A stretch of 64,000 bases of DNA from Amycolatopsis anabasis. Lineage in GTDB: Bacteria; Actinomycetota; Actinomycetes; Mycobacteriales; Pseudonocardiaceae. A model generated the notes under the pieces. It had not been told where the DNA came from. It ran no database searches and was given only the letters and a program-made list of their open reading frames with translations. The stretch spans positions 62,001 to 126,000 of the forward strand of contig NZ_VTHK01000008.1 of the NCBI RefSeq assembly GCF_009765355.1, written 5' to 3'. The position numbers and the translations under genes are program-made. How positions within the stretch are numbered: position 1 is the first letter of the stretch; each line of letters begins with the position of its first letter. Shown one piece after another: positions 47,604 through 57,161 of the stretch.

Positions 47604-48677
47604 ATGACCGAGCCAAACTCGACGCGGACGCCCACCGGGGACACCGGTGGGCGTCCGTCGTCGTCCAAACATCCCGCGGAGGGCCCGATTTCGGAGCATC
47701 CGGCCGCGCCCCTGGATTCCCCAGCGGGACCGGGCGCGAGCAAGAAGACCAAGATGCGGCCCGGTGACCGCATCTTCAAGAACCTGACCACCGGCGCCGG
47801 TGTGTTCGTCGTGGCGCTGATCGGCCTGATCGGCCTTTTCCTGCTGGTGCAAGCGATCCCCGCTCTCCAGGCGGACAAGGTGAGCTTCCTGTTCTCCCGG
47901 GAATGGGCCACCGGTGACCCGAACAACCTGCGGTTCGGGATCCTCGACCTGCTGCTGGTGACCATCGCGACCTCGGTGGTCGCCCTGGTGATCGCGATGC
48001 CGATCTCGCTCGGGATCGCGCTGTTCCTCACCCAGTACGCGCCGGCGAAACTGGCGCGGCCGTTCGCCTACATCATCGACCTGCTCGCCGCGGTGCCGTC
48101 GATCATCTTCGGCCTGTGGGGCATTCTCGTGCTCGCCCCGGAAATCGAGCCGGTCGCCAAGTGGCTGAACTCCGCCTTCGGCTGGATCCCGATCTTCGCC
48201 GACGGCAACCTGGGGGGCAACTTCCTCGGCACCATCTTCACCGCGGGCGTCGTGCTCGCCGTGATGCTGCTGCCGATCATCACTTCGCTGACCCGCGAGG
48301 TGTTCGAGCGGACGCCCACGCCCCACATCGAGGGCGCGCTGGCGCTCGGCGCCACCCGCTGGGAGGTCATCCGGACCACCGTGCTGCCGTTCGGCAAGGC
48401 GGGTTACGTCGGCGCCTCGATGCTCGGGCTGGGCCGGGCGCTCGGCGAGACCATCGCGCTGGCGGTGATCCTGTACATCCCGGTGGGCCGGATCTTCGAC
48501 TGGAGCGTGTTCGACGGCGGGGCCACCTTCGCCTCGAAGATCGCGGCGAACTACTCCGAGTTCAACAACCCGACCTCGGCGGGTGCGTACATCGCGGCCG
48601 GGCTGGTGCTGTTCGTGCTGACCTTCGTGGTCAACTTCGCGGCACGGTCGATCATCGGCGACCGGAAGGGGGACTGA
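47604..48677 (+). CDS. pstC: Phosphate ABC transporter permease PstC
   Basis: The 357-residue protein has a Pro/Ser-rich cytoplasmic head (1-50) and six membrane helices. The binding-protein-dependent permease motif is EGALALGATRWEVIRTTVLPFGKAGYVGASMLGLGRALGET. Also seen are IAMPISLGIALFLTQYAP and LLAAVPSIIFGLWG. It forms the channel with PstA, which begins two bases after its stop. Confidence 0.96.
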   Translation: MTEPNSTRTPTGDTGGRPSSSKHPAEGPISEHPAAPLDSPAGPGASKKTKMRPGDRIFKNLTTGAGVFVVALIGLIGLFLLVQAIPALQADKVSFLFSREWATGDPNNLRFGILDLLLVTIATSVVALVIAMPISLGIALFLTQYAPAKLARPFAYIIDLLAAVPSIIFGLWGILVLAPEIEPVAKWLNSAFGWIPIFADGNLGGNFLGTIFTAGVVLAVMLLPIITSLTREVFERTPTPHIEGALALGATRWEVIRTTVLPFGKAGYVGASMLGLGRALGETIALAVILYIPVGRIFDWSVFDGGATFASKIAANYSEFNNPTSAGAYIAAGLVLFVLTFVVNFAARSIIGDRKGD

Positions 48678-48679
48678 GG

Positions 48680-49606
48680 ATGACCAGCACAATCGCCGAC
48701 CCGGAACGACCGGCCACCGCGCCGGCCTTCCAGCACGTCAGCCTGGCGCGCAAGACCAAGAACGCCGTCGCCACCGTGCTGGTATGGCTCGCCTTCCTGG
48801 TCGCGGTGGTGCCGCTGGTGTGGGTGCTGTACACGGTGATCGTCAACGGCATCACCCGCATCCCCTACACCAACTGGTGGACGCAGGACTTCGGCTCGGT
48901 GCTCCCGGACGAGGTCGGCGGCGGGGTGCTGCACGCCGTCATCGGCACCCTGCTCCAGGGGCTGATCTGCGCGATCATCGCGGTGCCACTGGGTTTGCTG
49001 GTGGCGATCTACCTGGTCGAGTACGGCCGCAACGGCAGGCTGGCCAAGATCACCACGTTCATGGTGGACATCCTCTCCGGTGTCCCGTCGATCGTGGCCG
49101 CGCTGTTCATCTACGCGCTGTGGATCACCACGTTCGGGCTCCCGCGCAGCGGGTTCGCGGTGTCCCTCGCGCTGGTGCTGCTGATGATCCCGGTGGTGGT
49201 GCGGTCCACCGAGGAAATGCTGCGGATCGTGCCGGACGACCTGCGCGAGGCTTCGTACGCGCTGGGCGTGCCGAAGTGGAAGACGATCATGAAGATCGTC
49301 CTGCCCACCGCGTTGTCCGGCATCATCAGCGGCGTCATGATGGCGCTGGCCCGGGTCATGGGTGAGACCGCGCCGCTGCTCGTGCTCGTCGGTTACTCGA
49401 ACTTCGTGCACTGGGACGTATTCAACGGTGAGCAGGCTTCGTTGCCGCTGCTGATGAACAACGAGCGGGTCTCCAACAGCATGGCGCCCGGCAGCGTCGG
49501 CTTCGACCGCATCTGGGGCGCCGCCCTGACCCTGGTGCTCATCATCGCCCTGATCAACCTCCTGGCCACGGTGTTCGCCCGCCTGGTCGCCCCGAAGAAG
49601 AAGTGA
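48680..49606 (+). CDS. pstA: Phosphate ABC transporter permease PstA
   Basis: This 308-residue permease has six membrane helices and VPLGLLVAIYLVEYGRNGRLAKITTFMVDILSGVPSIVAALFIYALW. The cytoplasmic coupling loop is EASYALGVPKWKTIMKIVLPTALSGIISGVMMALARVMGETAPLL. It partners with PstC and precedes pstB by 12 bases. Confidence 0.96.
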   Translation: MTSTIADPERPATAPAFQHVSLARKTKNAVATVLVWLAFLVAVVPLVWVLYTVIVNGITRIPYTNWWTQDFGSVLPDEVGGGVLHAVIGTLLQGLICAIIAVPLGLLVAIYLVEYGRNGRLAKITTFMVDILSGVPSIVAALFIYALWITTFGLPRSGFAVSLALVLLMIPVVVRSTEEMLRIVPDDLREASYALGVPKWKTIMKIVLPTALSGIISGVMMALARVMGETAPLLVLVGYSNFVHWDVFNGEQASLPLLMNNERVSNSMAPGSVGFDRIWGAALTLVLIIALINLLATVFARLVAPKKK

Positions 49607-49618
49607 GCGTTTTCCGCC

Positions 49619-50395
49619 ATGGCTAAGCGAATCGACGTCAAGGACGTGGATATCTACTACGGCAAGTTCCACGCCGTGGACGGCGTCACCCTGTCGGTGC
49701 CGCCGCGCAACGTCACCGCGTTCATCGGACCGTCCGGTTGCGGCAAGTCCACCGTGCTGCGGACGCTGAACCGGATGCACGAGGTGATCCCGGGCGCCCG
49801 GGTGGAGGGTGAGGTCCTGCTGGACGGCGAGGACATCTATGCGTCCGCTGTGGACCCGGTGCAGGTGCGCCGGACGATCGGCATGGTGTTCCAGCGGCCC
49901 AACCCGTTCCCCACGATGTCCATCCGGGACAACGTGGTCGCCGGGCTGAAACTGGCCGGCACCAAGAACAAGAAGAAGCTCGACGAGGTCGCCGAGCGCG
50001 CGTTGCGCGGCGCGAACCTGTGGACCGAGGTCAAGGACCGGCTGGGCAAGCCGGGTGGCGGGCTGTCCGGCGGGCAGCAGCAGCGGCTCTGCATCGCCCG
50101 GGCCATCGCGGTCCGGCCGGACGTGCTGCTGATGGACGAGCCGTGCTCGGCGCTGGACCCCATCTCCACGCTCGCGATCGAGGACCTGATCGGCGAGCTG
50201 AAGAAGGACTACACGATCGTCATCGTCACCCACAACATGCAGCAGGCGGCGCGGGTGTCGGACCAGACGGCGTTCTTCAACCTCGCCGGGGTCGGCCAGC
50301 CGGGCCGGTTGGTCGAGCTGAACGACACCGAGAAGATCTTCTCCAACCCGGACGAGAAGGCGACCGAGGACTACATCTCCGGCCGCTTCGGCTGA
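49619..50395 (+). CDS. pstB: Phosphate ABC transporter ATPase PstB
   Basis: The 258-residue ATPase energises phosphate uptake. It has Walker [10 protein letters not shown] (37-45), Q-loop [12 protein letters not shown], signature LSGGQQQRL, Walker [14 protein letters not shown] and His-loop [15 protein letters not shown]. All are typical of PstB. With PhoU it also signals phosphate status to PhoR. A strong palindrome ends the operon. It corresponds to phoT (Rv0820) in the mycobacterial order. Confidence 0.97.
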   Translation: MAKRIDVKDVDIYYGKFHAVDGVTLSVPPRNVTAFIGPSGCGKSTVLRTLNRMHEVIPGARVEGEVLLDGEDIYASAVDPVQVRRTIGMVFQRPNPFPTMSIRDNVVAGLKLAGTKNKKKLDEVAERALRGANLWTEVKDRLGKPGGGLSGGQQQRLCIARAIAVRPDVLLMDEPCSALDPISTLAIEDLIGELKKDYTIVIVTHNMQQAARVSDQTAFFNLAGVGQPGRLVELNDTEKIFSNPDEKATEDYISGRFG

Positions 50396-50423
50396 GCTTT
50401 CCAACACCGCGGGTAAACCGCAC

Positions 50424-50478
50424 TGTCATGAGGGGACCCCTCCAGACACTTTTCGTCTGGAGGGGTCCCCTCATGACA
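50424..50478 (+). terminator. 24-bp palindromic terminator after pstB
   Basis: A perfect 24-bp stem (arm starting TGTCATGAGGGGACCCCTCC) surrounds the loop ACTTTTC. It is the same element family as 36229-36277. No T-tract follows, so termination would depend on the very stable stem. It lies between pstB and the EamA transporter gene. Confidence 0.75.
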
Positions 50479-50560
50479 TCGGGCATATTCGGTCGAGAAC
50501 TGTCGGGGGTCGCAAGTACGGTCGTCCCAGTTTCGGTGGAGCCGGGAAGGGGGCGCGGGC

Positions 50561-51472
50561 GTGGTTTCGGCGTACGTCGAGGGAGTCGGGGGCAGGCCGC
50601 TGCCGCGGTCCGGCCTGATCGCGCTGGCCGGGCGGGCGCTCGGCGCGATCCCGCCGCCGTTGCAGGTGCTCATCGGCATCTTCAGCGTGCAGGTCGGCGC
50701 GGCCCTGGCGAAGCAACTGTTCGCGGCGACCGGTCCGGCGGGCACGGTCGCGCTGCGGTTGTTCTTCGCGGCGGTCGTCCTGCTGCTGATCTGGCGGCCG
50801 TCGCTGCGGATCGGGCGGAAGGCGCTGCCGGTCGTGCTGGCCTACGGCGCGGTGCTCGCCGTGATGAACCTGTGCTTCTACCAGGCGATCGCCCGGATCC
50901 CGCTGGGGATCGCGGTGACCATCGAGTTCCTCGGGCCGCTGGTGGTGGCGCTGGCCGGTTCGCGCCGGTTGCTGGACGCGTTGTGGGCGCTGCTCGCCGC
51001 GGGCGGGGTCGTGCTGCTCAGCGAGTCGCGGGGTGACCTGTCCCTGGCCGGGATGCTGTTCGCGCTGGCCGCCGGGATCTGCTGGGGCAGCTACATCCTG
51101 CTCAGCGCCGCGCTGGGCAGCCGGACCACCGAGGGGAACGGGCTCGCGCTCGCGATGGCCGTGGCCGCGATCGTCGCGATGCCGGTCGGCGTCGTGGAGA
51201 CCGGCAGCGGGCTGCTCGCGCCGTGGGTGCTGGCGATCGGGCTGGCCGTCGCGCTGCTGTCCTCGGTGATCCCGTACTCCCTGGAACTGGAGGCGCTGCG
51301 CACGATCCCGCCGCGCGTGTTCGGGATCCTGATGAGCCTGGAACCGGCGGTCGGCGCGCTCGCCGGGCTCGTGGTGCTCGGCGAGATGCTCCAGCCGCTG
51401 CAGTGGGTCGCGGTGTGCTGCGTGGTGATCGCGTCGATCGGCGCCACGCGCACGGCCAAACCGGCCACCTGA
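50561..51472 (+). CDS. EamA-family (DMT) transporter, RhtA-like
   Basis: The 303-residue inner-membrane protein has ten hydrophobic segments in two EamA repeats. It shows FFAAVVLLLIWRPSLRIGRKALPVVLAYGAVLAVMNLCFYQAIARIPLGIAVTIEFLGPLVVAL, close to the threonine/homoserine exporter RhtA, and SVIPYSLELEALRTIPPRVFGILMSLEPAVGALAGLVVLGE. Amino-acid or metabolite efflux is likely. The start is the GTG at 50561, after GGAAGGGGGCGC. It separates pstB from phoU and has its own promoter region. Confidence 0.9.
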   Translation: MVSAYVEGVGGRPLPRSGLIALAGRALGAIPPPLQVLIGIFSVQVGAALAKQLFAATGPAGTVALRLFFAAVVLLLIWRPSLRIGRKALPVVLAYGAVLAVMNLCFYQAIARIPLGIAVTIEFLGPLVVALAGSRRLLDALWALLAAGGVVLLSESRGDLSLAGMLFALAAGICWGSYILLSAALGSRTTEGNGLALAMAVAAIVAMPVGVVETGSGLLAPWVLAIGLAVALLSSVIPYSLELEALRTIPPRVFGILMSLEPAVGALAGLVVLGEMLQPLQWVAVCCVVIASIGATRTAKPAT

Positions 51473-51511
51473 TCGCGAAGCGGGTTCCCAGCCGGGCACT
51501 GACCGGTCGGC

Positions 51512-51625
51512 CGAGTTGTCCACACCGCCCTTCCCCATCCACAGATTTCGCGCGGACCCCGATCACCGGGGCCCGCGCGGATAGACTGGCCGTGGGGTCG
51601 CCCCCCAGGGAGTGGTGGGGGGTGG
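51512..51625 (+). repeat. Copy B of the 115-bp element
   Basis: It contains TTGTCCACA (51516-51524), the actinobacterial DnaA-box form, and ATCCACA (51537-51543). The right half (TAGACTGGCC, a GGGG-tcg-CCCC hairpin and CCAGGGAGTGGTGGGGGGTGG) is almost identical to copy A at 46034-46148. It lies between the convergent EamA and phoU genes, in the same orientation as copy A. Confidence 0.7.
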
Positions 51626-51642
51626 GTAAGGGGAAGGGCTGG

Positions 51643-52314
51643 TCAGACGTCTTCGTTGGAGCCGTAGCCGGGCATCTTGCCGGTGACCACGAAAACCATC
51701 CGCCGAGCCACCGAGACGGCGTGGTCGGAGAAGCGCTCGTAGAAGCGGCCCAGCAGCGTGACGTCCACCGCGGCGGCCACGCCGTGCGGCCAGTCGCGGT
51801 CCATGATCACGGTGAACAGGTGGCGGTGGATGTCGTCGACCTGGTCGTCCTCGGCCTCCAGGTTGCGGGCCGCGTCCACGTCCTTGGACTTGATCACCTG
51901 CTCGGCCTGCCGGGCCAGCTTCACCGCGACCTCGCCCATCTTGGCGAAGTCGCCGCGGACCTGATCGGGCAGCACCGGTTCCGGGTGCCGCCGCCGGGCC
52001 GCCTTCGCCACGTGCAGGGCCAGATCGCCCATCCGCTCCAGGCTTTCGGCCGCGTGGATCGCGGCGAGCACGGTCCGCAGGTCGGTCGCCACCGGGGCCT
52101 GCAGCGCGAGCAGCGCGTAGGCCTGCTCCTCGCACGCGGCCCGGGCGTCGTCGACCTTGGTGTCGTCGCTGATCACCCGCTCGGCCAGCTCCAGGTCGAC
52201 TTCGAGCAATGCCTTGGTCGCCTTCTCCATCGCGTCCGCGACCTGGGCCGACATGGCGGCCAGCTGCCCGGCCAGTTCTTCGAGTTCGACGTGGTAAGCC
52301 TCGCGCATGGCCAC
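51643..52314 (-). CDS. phoU: Phosphate signalling protein PhoU
   Basis: The 223-residue protein has two PhoU three-helix repeats (about 1-108 and 115-215). Metal-binding-like acidic patterns are seen at ELELAERVISDDTKVDDARAACEEQ and KDVDAARNLEAEDDQVDDIHRHLF. It represses the Pho regulon through PhoR and the Pst transporter when phosphate is plentiful. It is encoded opposite to pstSCAB, as phoY2 is in mycobacteria. The start is the ATG at 52314. Confidence 0.95.
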   Translation of the reverse strand: MAMREAYHVELEELAGQLAAMSAQVADAMEKATKALLEVDLELAERVISDDTKVDDARAACEEQAYALLALQAPVATDLRTVLAAIHAAESLERMGDLALHVAKAARRRHPEPVLPDQVRGDFAKMGEVAVKLARQAEQVIKSKDVDAARNLEAEDDQVDDIHRHLFTVIMDRDWPHGVAAAVDVTLLGRFYERFSDHAVSVARRMVFVVTGKMPGYGSNEDV

Positions 52315-52408
52315 ACTTTACTGATGACACAACGCGAACGGCGCATCGCAGGGTGAACCGGACATGAACCCGGCCTAACGAATCACCTTTTCCGACCAGG
52401 CGAATCGA

Positions 52409-54439
52409 TCAGCGAGCGGGCTTCTGCGGCCCGTCCGCCTGCACGTTCGGCTTCGGTTTGTCGTCCGGCATCGGCCCGTTCGCGATCAGCGCGCGGAAGA
52501 TCGCCGCGGCCTTCGATTCAATCAGCACCTCGTTGCCGCGGGAGTTCGACTCGCCGGTCGTCGGCACGGTCAGGAAGTTGACCTTCGACGCGTCCATCCC
52601 CTTCATCGACTGGCCCAGCGTGAGCATCTGGTCCACCCCGATGTTGTCGCCGAAGGTGGCCCCCGCGAACGCCGTCACGAAAGCGCTCAGCTGACCCGGA
52701 TCGGTCAGCACGCCGTGCGACATCACCTTCTGCAGCAACGAGGAAATGAACTGCTGCTGCCGCTTGATCCGGCCGTAGTCGGAGGTCACATCGCCCTTGA
52801 CGTGCCGCGCCCGCACGAAGTTCAGCGCCTGGTCGCCGGAGATCGTGACGTCCCCGGTCTGCGAGATGACCATGCCCAGCGTCGTGTCGTCCACCGGCTT
52901 GTCCAGGTGCACGGTCACACCCTGCACCGCGTCGACCATGCCCTTGAACCCGTTGAAATCGATCCCGATGAAGTGGTTGATCTTCATCCCGGTCAGCTGC
53001 TGCACCCATTTCAGCGTGCACCGCGGACCGCCCACCGAGTAGGTGGTGTTCAGCTTGGTGATCTTCTCGCCGGGCACCTTCTCGGCGGTGTAGTCGGCCT
53101 TGACCGGGTCCCAGCGGTCGCATTCGGGCCGCTTGATCTCCAGGTCGCGCGGGAACGACACGACCACCGCGCGCTGCCGGTCGGCCGGGATGTGCGCGAG
53201 CATGATCGTGTCCGACCGCGCCCCCGGCACGCCGTCCTCGTCGCCGACGTCCTGACCGGGAACCGCACCGGCCCGCGTGTCCGAGCCGACGATGAGGAAG
53301 TTCTCGTCGCCGCGCTGCCCGGCCGCGTCCTGGATGTCCGAGGAGTTCTCGTCCAGCGCCGCGATCTCGTTGAACTTGTTGTTGAACCAGGTCTTCGTGC
53401 CCCACAGCGCGCCCGTGGCGAGGAACACCAGCGCGGCCAGCGCCACCGCGGTGATCCGCCCGGCCTTGATCGACCGCTCGTTGCGGCGCTGCTTCTTCTC
53501 CTGCAACCGGGTCTGCGGTGCCGCTTCCGGGACGGCCTCGGGCTCCGCGTCCGGTTTGGCGACCGGCTGGGCCACCTTGCGCGTCGGCTCGTCGGCCGGA
53601 TCGTGGTGCACGACCCGCTGCAGCCGCGTCCGGGTCTGCTCGAGCAGTTGCGCGGGACGCGCGGCCAGCCGTTCCCGGCGCTGCTTGCGTTTCGCCTCCT
53701 CGGCCGCGAGTTCGTCGTGCGCGGCGGAGAACCGGGCGAGCGAGTTGTCGATCTTGCGCCGGTACTTGGTGGCGTCGTCGACCGGCTCCATCTCGTCGGT
53801 CATGGTCAGCCGGTCCTCGAGCGAGGGGGCCGGTGGCCGGCGGGGACGCGGCGGTCGCCGCGCGCGCGGCGGCGCGGACGGCGGCGGAGCGCCGTCGAGC
53901 GCGTTGCGGATCGAGTCCTGCGGCGGCTTCTGTGGCGGCTGGGCCGGTGGCGGCTCGGCAGGGGCTGGAGCGGGCGCCGCGGGCGGGGGCGGGGGTGCGG
54001 GCAGGGGAGCCGACGCCTGCGGCGGGCGCCGGGCGGCCGGGGGCGCCGGGCGCTGGGCCGGGCGGCGCGGAGCCCGCCGCACCGGCGGCTGGCCGGTGCC
54101 CGGGGCGGGTTGACGGCGCTGCGGGGCGGGCAAGTCGGACCGGCGCGTCTCCGGCGGCGCCGGCGGTGCCGGGCGCCGCGCCGCGGGGGGCGGGGGCGGT
54201 TGCGCCGCCGGGGGTTTTCGCTCGGGCGCGCGCGGCGGCTGCGGTTTCGGCGCGGCCTGCGGTTTCGGCGCCTCGGGCCGGGGATGCTGGCCGGTGTGCC
54301 GGGCCACCACCTCGGAGACGCTGATGCCGCCGTAGGTGTCCATCGAACGACGGCGCTTGCCGGACGCCTGGGCCCGGTTGTGGCGGATGCGCGCGAACCC
54401 GTCCGTCGGCCGGGGACCGGGAACTTGGTCGTCGGGCAC
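52409..54439 (-). CDS. LytR-CpsA-Psr (LCP) family ligase with long Pro-rich head
   Basis: LCP proteins attach glycopolymers such as arabinogalactan or teichoic acids to peptidoglycan. The protein of about 676 residues starts at GTG 54439, after AAAGGAGACC. It has a Pro/Ala/Arg-rich cytoplasmic region (about 60-290), basic segments, a membrane helix (about 325-345) and an extracellular LCP domain. Landmarks are NFLIVGSDTRAG, RSDTIMLAHIPADRQRAVVVSFPRDLEI, FKGMVDAVQGVTVHLDKPV and FVRARHVKGDVTSDYGRIKRQQQFISSLL. The catalytic Asp/Arg residues are present. A LytR_C extension is absent. Position matches Rv0822c. Confidence 0.92.
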   Translation of the reverse strand: MPDDQVPGPRPTDGFARIRHNRAQASGKRRRSMDTYGGISVSEVVARHTGQHPRPEAPKPQAAPKPQPPRAPERKPPAAQPPPPPAARRPAPPAPPETRRSDLPAPQRRQPAPGTGQPPVRRAPRRPAQRPAPPAARRPPQASAPLPAPPPPPAAPAPAPAEPPPAQPPQKPPQDSIRNALDGAPPPSAPPRARRPPRPRRPPAPSLEDRLTMTDEMEPVDDATKYRRKIDNSLARFSAAHDELAAEEAKRKQRRERLAARPAQLLEQTRTRLQRVVHHDPADEPTRKVAQPVAKPDAEPEAVPEAAPQTRLQEKKQRRNERSIKAGRITAVALAALVFLATGALWGTKTWFNNKFNEIAALDENSSDIQDAAGQRGDENFLIVGSDTRAGAVPGQDVGDEDGVPGARSDTIMLAHIPADRQRAVVVSFPRDLEIKRPECDRWDPVKADYTAEKVPGEKITKLNTTYSVGGPRCTLKWVQQLTGMKINHFIGIDFNGFKGMVDAVQGVTVHLDKPVDDTTLGMVISQTGDVTISGDQALNFVRARHVKGDVTSDYGRIKRQQQFISSLLQKVMSHGVLTDPGQLSAFVTAFAGATFGDNIGVDQMLTLGQSMKGMDASKVNFLTVPTTGESNSRGNEVLIESKAAAIFRALIANGPMPDDKPKPNVQADGPQKPAR

Positions 54440-54689
54440 CCGGTCTCCTTTCGCGTTGGTGGTTCGGCGATCTTCAGACGCCGCGCCGGTTCGTTCCGTT
54501 GCCCGCGCGCGCCGGTAGGCATCAACAAGATTCATCGCCGGTGCGTCGGGCATCGTTATCGTACGGATACCCGCCGTTCGTGACGACACCCTCCCGAGAA
54601 CTTTTTTACGCACAGTGGGAATAGGGGGCCTCGCCGCCACGTTTTGGTTAAGTCGCTCGTCCGCGAAGTGGGCGACAAACCGGGCTTTG

Positions 54690-55457
54690 CTACCTACCGT
54701 GTGCGACGATCCGGATGTCGCCGCGCTCCCGGTAGGCGACCGCGTTGCGGCCCGCGTGTTTCGCCGCGTAGAGCAGCCGATCGGCCTGTTTGAGCTGGTG
54801 CGGCACGTCGACCCGGCCCGAGGGCTGGTACGCGAGCCCGATGCTCACGGTGACCGCGAACCCCGTGGCCAGTTCCGGCCACGAATGCCGGGCGACCCGG
54901 TCCCGGGCCCGTTCGGCCACCCCGAGCGCGGTGCCCGGCGGGACCCCGGGCAGCACCAGGGCGAACTCCTCGCCGCCGTACCGCGCGCAGAACCCGCCCG
55001 GCGGCAGGCCGTCGCGCAACAGCGAAACCGTGCGGCGCAGCACGTGGTCCCCGGCGGGGTGGCCGAAGGTGTCGTTGATCCGCTTGAACAGGTCGAGATC
55101 GACCAGCGCGAGCGCCAGCCCGTTCACCGCGCGCGGCCGCGAGGCGAGCCACAGATCCAGGAAGCGGCGGTTGTAGGTGGCGGTGAGCGCGTCGCGCAGG
55201 CTTTCCTCACGAGCCCGGTCGAGCGCGGTCCGCAGGTGCTCGTAGGCCTGTCGCCATTCACCCTGCGCCGCGAGCACCCCGGCGATCGACTCGTGCGGCC
55301 CGAACGGGTCCGCGAGCGCTTCCTGTTGTGACATCACCTCGATATCCGTCACCCAGTTCTTGTCGTCCGGTTCGTTGCCGGGCTTGAGCCATCGGTCCGA
55401 CGGGACGCGAAGATCGCTCAAGCGGACTAAGACATGCGGCCGATTGGTGGTATCCAA
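54690..55457 (-). CDS. GGDEF diguanylate cyclase
   Basis: The 255-residue protein has an N-terminal helical part (about 1-85) and a GGDEF domain (about 86-250). Its active loop is GGEEF (161-165), with metal- and nucleotide-binding residues in LVDLDLFKRINDTFGHPAGDHVLR. The sequence before the loop lacks the RxxD inhibitory site, so feedback control is not expected. There is no membrane segment. It should make c-di-GMP, the ligand of the RsiG-like protein encoded 20 kb away. The start is uncertain: ATG 55457 or ATG 55334. Confidence 0.88.
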   Translation of the reverse strand: MDTTNRPHVLVRLSDLRVPSDRWLKPGNEPDDKNWVTDIEVMSQQEALADPFGPHESIAGVLAAQGEWRQAYEHLRTALDRAREESLRDALTATYNRRFLDLWLASRPRAVNGLALALVDLDLFKRINDTFGHPAGDHVLRRTVSLLRDGLPPGGFCARYGGEEFALVLPGVPPGTALGVAERARDRVARHSWPELATGFAVTVSIGLAYQPSGRVDVPHQLKQADRLLYAAKHAGRNAVAYRERGDIRIVAHGR

Positions 55458-55473
55458 CCCCCCGATTGGCCGC

Positions 55474-55914
55474 TCAACGAGACGATGGGCACGGGGTGAA
55501 CCCGTAGGCGCGGCCGTCTGCCAGGGCGACCCGGGCCGAGCCGATCTGCTCCCCGAGCGTCGCGCCCGCCCGGCGCAGGGTGATCGAAATGCCGAGGACG
55601 TAGATGACCCCGCTCGGCGGTTTGGTGGCGCCCTCCGGCGTCCAGTCCGGATCCGGCCGCAGCGTCGACAGGGCCGCGTAGACGTCCAGGGTCAGCCCGT
55701 TCAGCTCGCACGCCTTGCCGGTGAAGTCGGGATGCTGGGCACCGCGCAGGAACTCCTGCTGCGCCTGGGATCCCTGCCGCCCGGCCGCGTTGAGCTCGCT
55801 GAAGTAGCGATCGACCTTCTCCCGGTCGGATTCCGGCCGCGGCGGCGGATCGCTCGTGCAGCCCGCGACCAGCGCGGCCAGCAGGACCAGGCAACCGCCG
55901 AGCCGGCCGATCAT
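55474..55914 (-). CDS. Hypothetical lipoprotein
   Basis: The 146-residue protein has a lipoprotein signal (MIGRLGGCLVLLAALVAGC, lipobox LVAGC, Cys19). A Pro/Glu-rich spacer and a small domain follow (DREKVDRYFSELNAAGRQGSQAQQEFLRGAQHPDF..). I recognise no family. It sits 16 bases upstream of the GGDEF gene on the same strand, so the two may be co-transcribed. Two internal cysteines (in GKACELNG and FTPCPSS) could pair. Confidence 0.75.
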   Translation of the reverse strand: MIGRLGGCLVLLAALVAGCTSDPPPRPESDREKVDRYFSELNAAGRQGSQAQQEFLRGAQHPDFTGKACELNGLTLDVYAALSTLRPDPDWTPEGATKPPSGVIYVLGISITLRRAGATLGEQIGSARVALADGRAYGFTPCPSSR

Positions 55915-55971
55915 GTGCCCTCCGCGTCGAATGCTCGGCGTTCCCGCTTCCGCGATCCAGTATGGCGGGGC

Positions 55972-57117
55972 TCAGCCGCCCGAGTGCATGTCCTCGGCCT
56001 CGGGGACGCGTTCGTCGTCCGGATCGTTCAGCCAGCCGTGCGGGAGGACGACCTTGCCCGGGGAACCCTGGCGGCCCCGGGGTCCCTCGGCGGCCGCCGG
56101 GAACGGGGCGTCCGCGTCCAGCTGCGCGATGAGTTCGTCGAGTTCGTCCAGGCTGGACACCATGGCGAACCGGCGGCGGAGTTCGGAGCCGACCGGGAAG
56201 CCCATGAAGTACCAGGCCATGTGTTTGCGCAGGTCGCGCATGGCCTTGGTGGCGCCGTCGTGCTGCACCAGCAGTTCGGCGTGGCGGCGCAGGATGCGCC
56301 CGACCTCGCCGAGGTTCGGGCCCGCCGGGATCTCGCGACCGGCGAAGGCGGCTTCGAGTTCGCCGAACAGCCACGGGCGGCCGAGGCAGCCGCGCCCGAC
56401 GACGACCCCGTCGCAGCCGGTTTCGGCGACCATGCGCAGCGCGTCGGCCGCGGTGAAGATGTCGCCGTTGCCCAGGACCGGGATGGTGGTGACGGCTTCC
56501 TTCAGGCGCGCGATCGCACTCCAGTCGGCCTGGCCGGAGTACCGCTGCGCGGCGGTGCGCGCGTGCAGGGACACCGCGGCGGCGCCCTCGGCCTCGGCGA
56601 TCCGGCCCGCGTCGAGGTAGGTGTGGTGGTCGTCGTCGATCCCGATGCGGAACTTGACGGTGAACGGCACGCCCGCGGATTCGGCGGCGCGGACCGAAGC
56701 CGCGACGATGTCGCCGAACAACCGGCGCTTGAACGGCAGCGCGGCGCCGCCGCCCTTGCGGGTCACCTTCGCCACCGGACAGCCGAAGTTGGCGTCCACG
56801 TGGTCGGCGAGCCCCTCCCCGACGATGATCTTGACGGCCTCGCCCATGGTCACCGGGTCGACCCCGTAGAGCTGCATCGACCGGGGGTATTCGCCCTGGT
56901 CGAAGGTCATCATGTGCATCGTGCCGGGATGCCGCTCCACCACCGCGCGGGCGGTGATCATCTCGCAGACGTACAGCCCGGCGCCGTACTCGCGGCACAG
57001 GCGCCGGAACGCGACGTTGGTGATCCCGGCCATCGGCGCGAGCACGACCGGCGGATCGACCTCGTACGGTCCGATCCGCAGCGCGGGCTTGCTCAGGGTG
57101 GCGGTCACGTCCTCCAT
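55972..57117 (-). CDS. dusB: tRNA-dihydrouridine synthase
   Basis: This flavoenzyme reduces uridine to dihydrouridine in tRNA D-loops. The 381-residue protein is a TIM barrel with the FMN-site start VVLAPMAGITNVAFRRLCREYGAG, catalytic Cys113 in DANFGCPVAKVTRKGGGAALP, and VPVLGNGDIFTAADALRM with DGVVVGRGCLGRPWLF. It matches the Dus family of actinobacteria (Rv0823c). Assignment to the DusB subgroup is from overall similarity. The start is the ATG at 57117. Confidence 0.93.
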   Translation of the reverse strand: MEDVTATLSKPALRIGPYEVDPPVVLAPMAGITNVAFRRLCREYGAGLYVCEMITARAVVERHPGTMHMMTFDQGEYPRSMQLYGVDPVTMGEAVKIIVGEGLADHVDANFGCPVAKVTRKGGGAALPFKRRLFGDIVAASVRAAESAGVPFTVKFRIGIDDDHHTYLDAGRIAEAEGAAAVSLHARTAAQRYSGQADWSAIARLKEAVTTIPVLGNGDIFTAADALRMVAETGCDGVVVGRGCLGRPWLFGELEAAFAGREIPAGPNLGEVGRILRRHAELLVQHDGATKAMRDLRKHMAWYFMGFPVGSELRRRFAMVSSLDELDELIAQLDADAPFPAAAEGPRGRQGSPGKVVLPHGWLNDPDDERVPEAEDMHSGG

Positions 57118-57161
57118 TGTGGCTGGTGACGTGTGGCACGGGCGACTGGGCTGCTCCAGGG

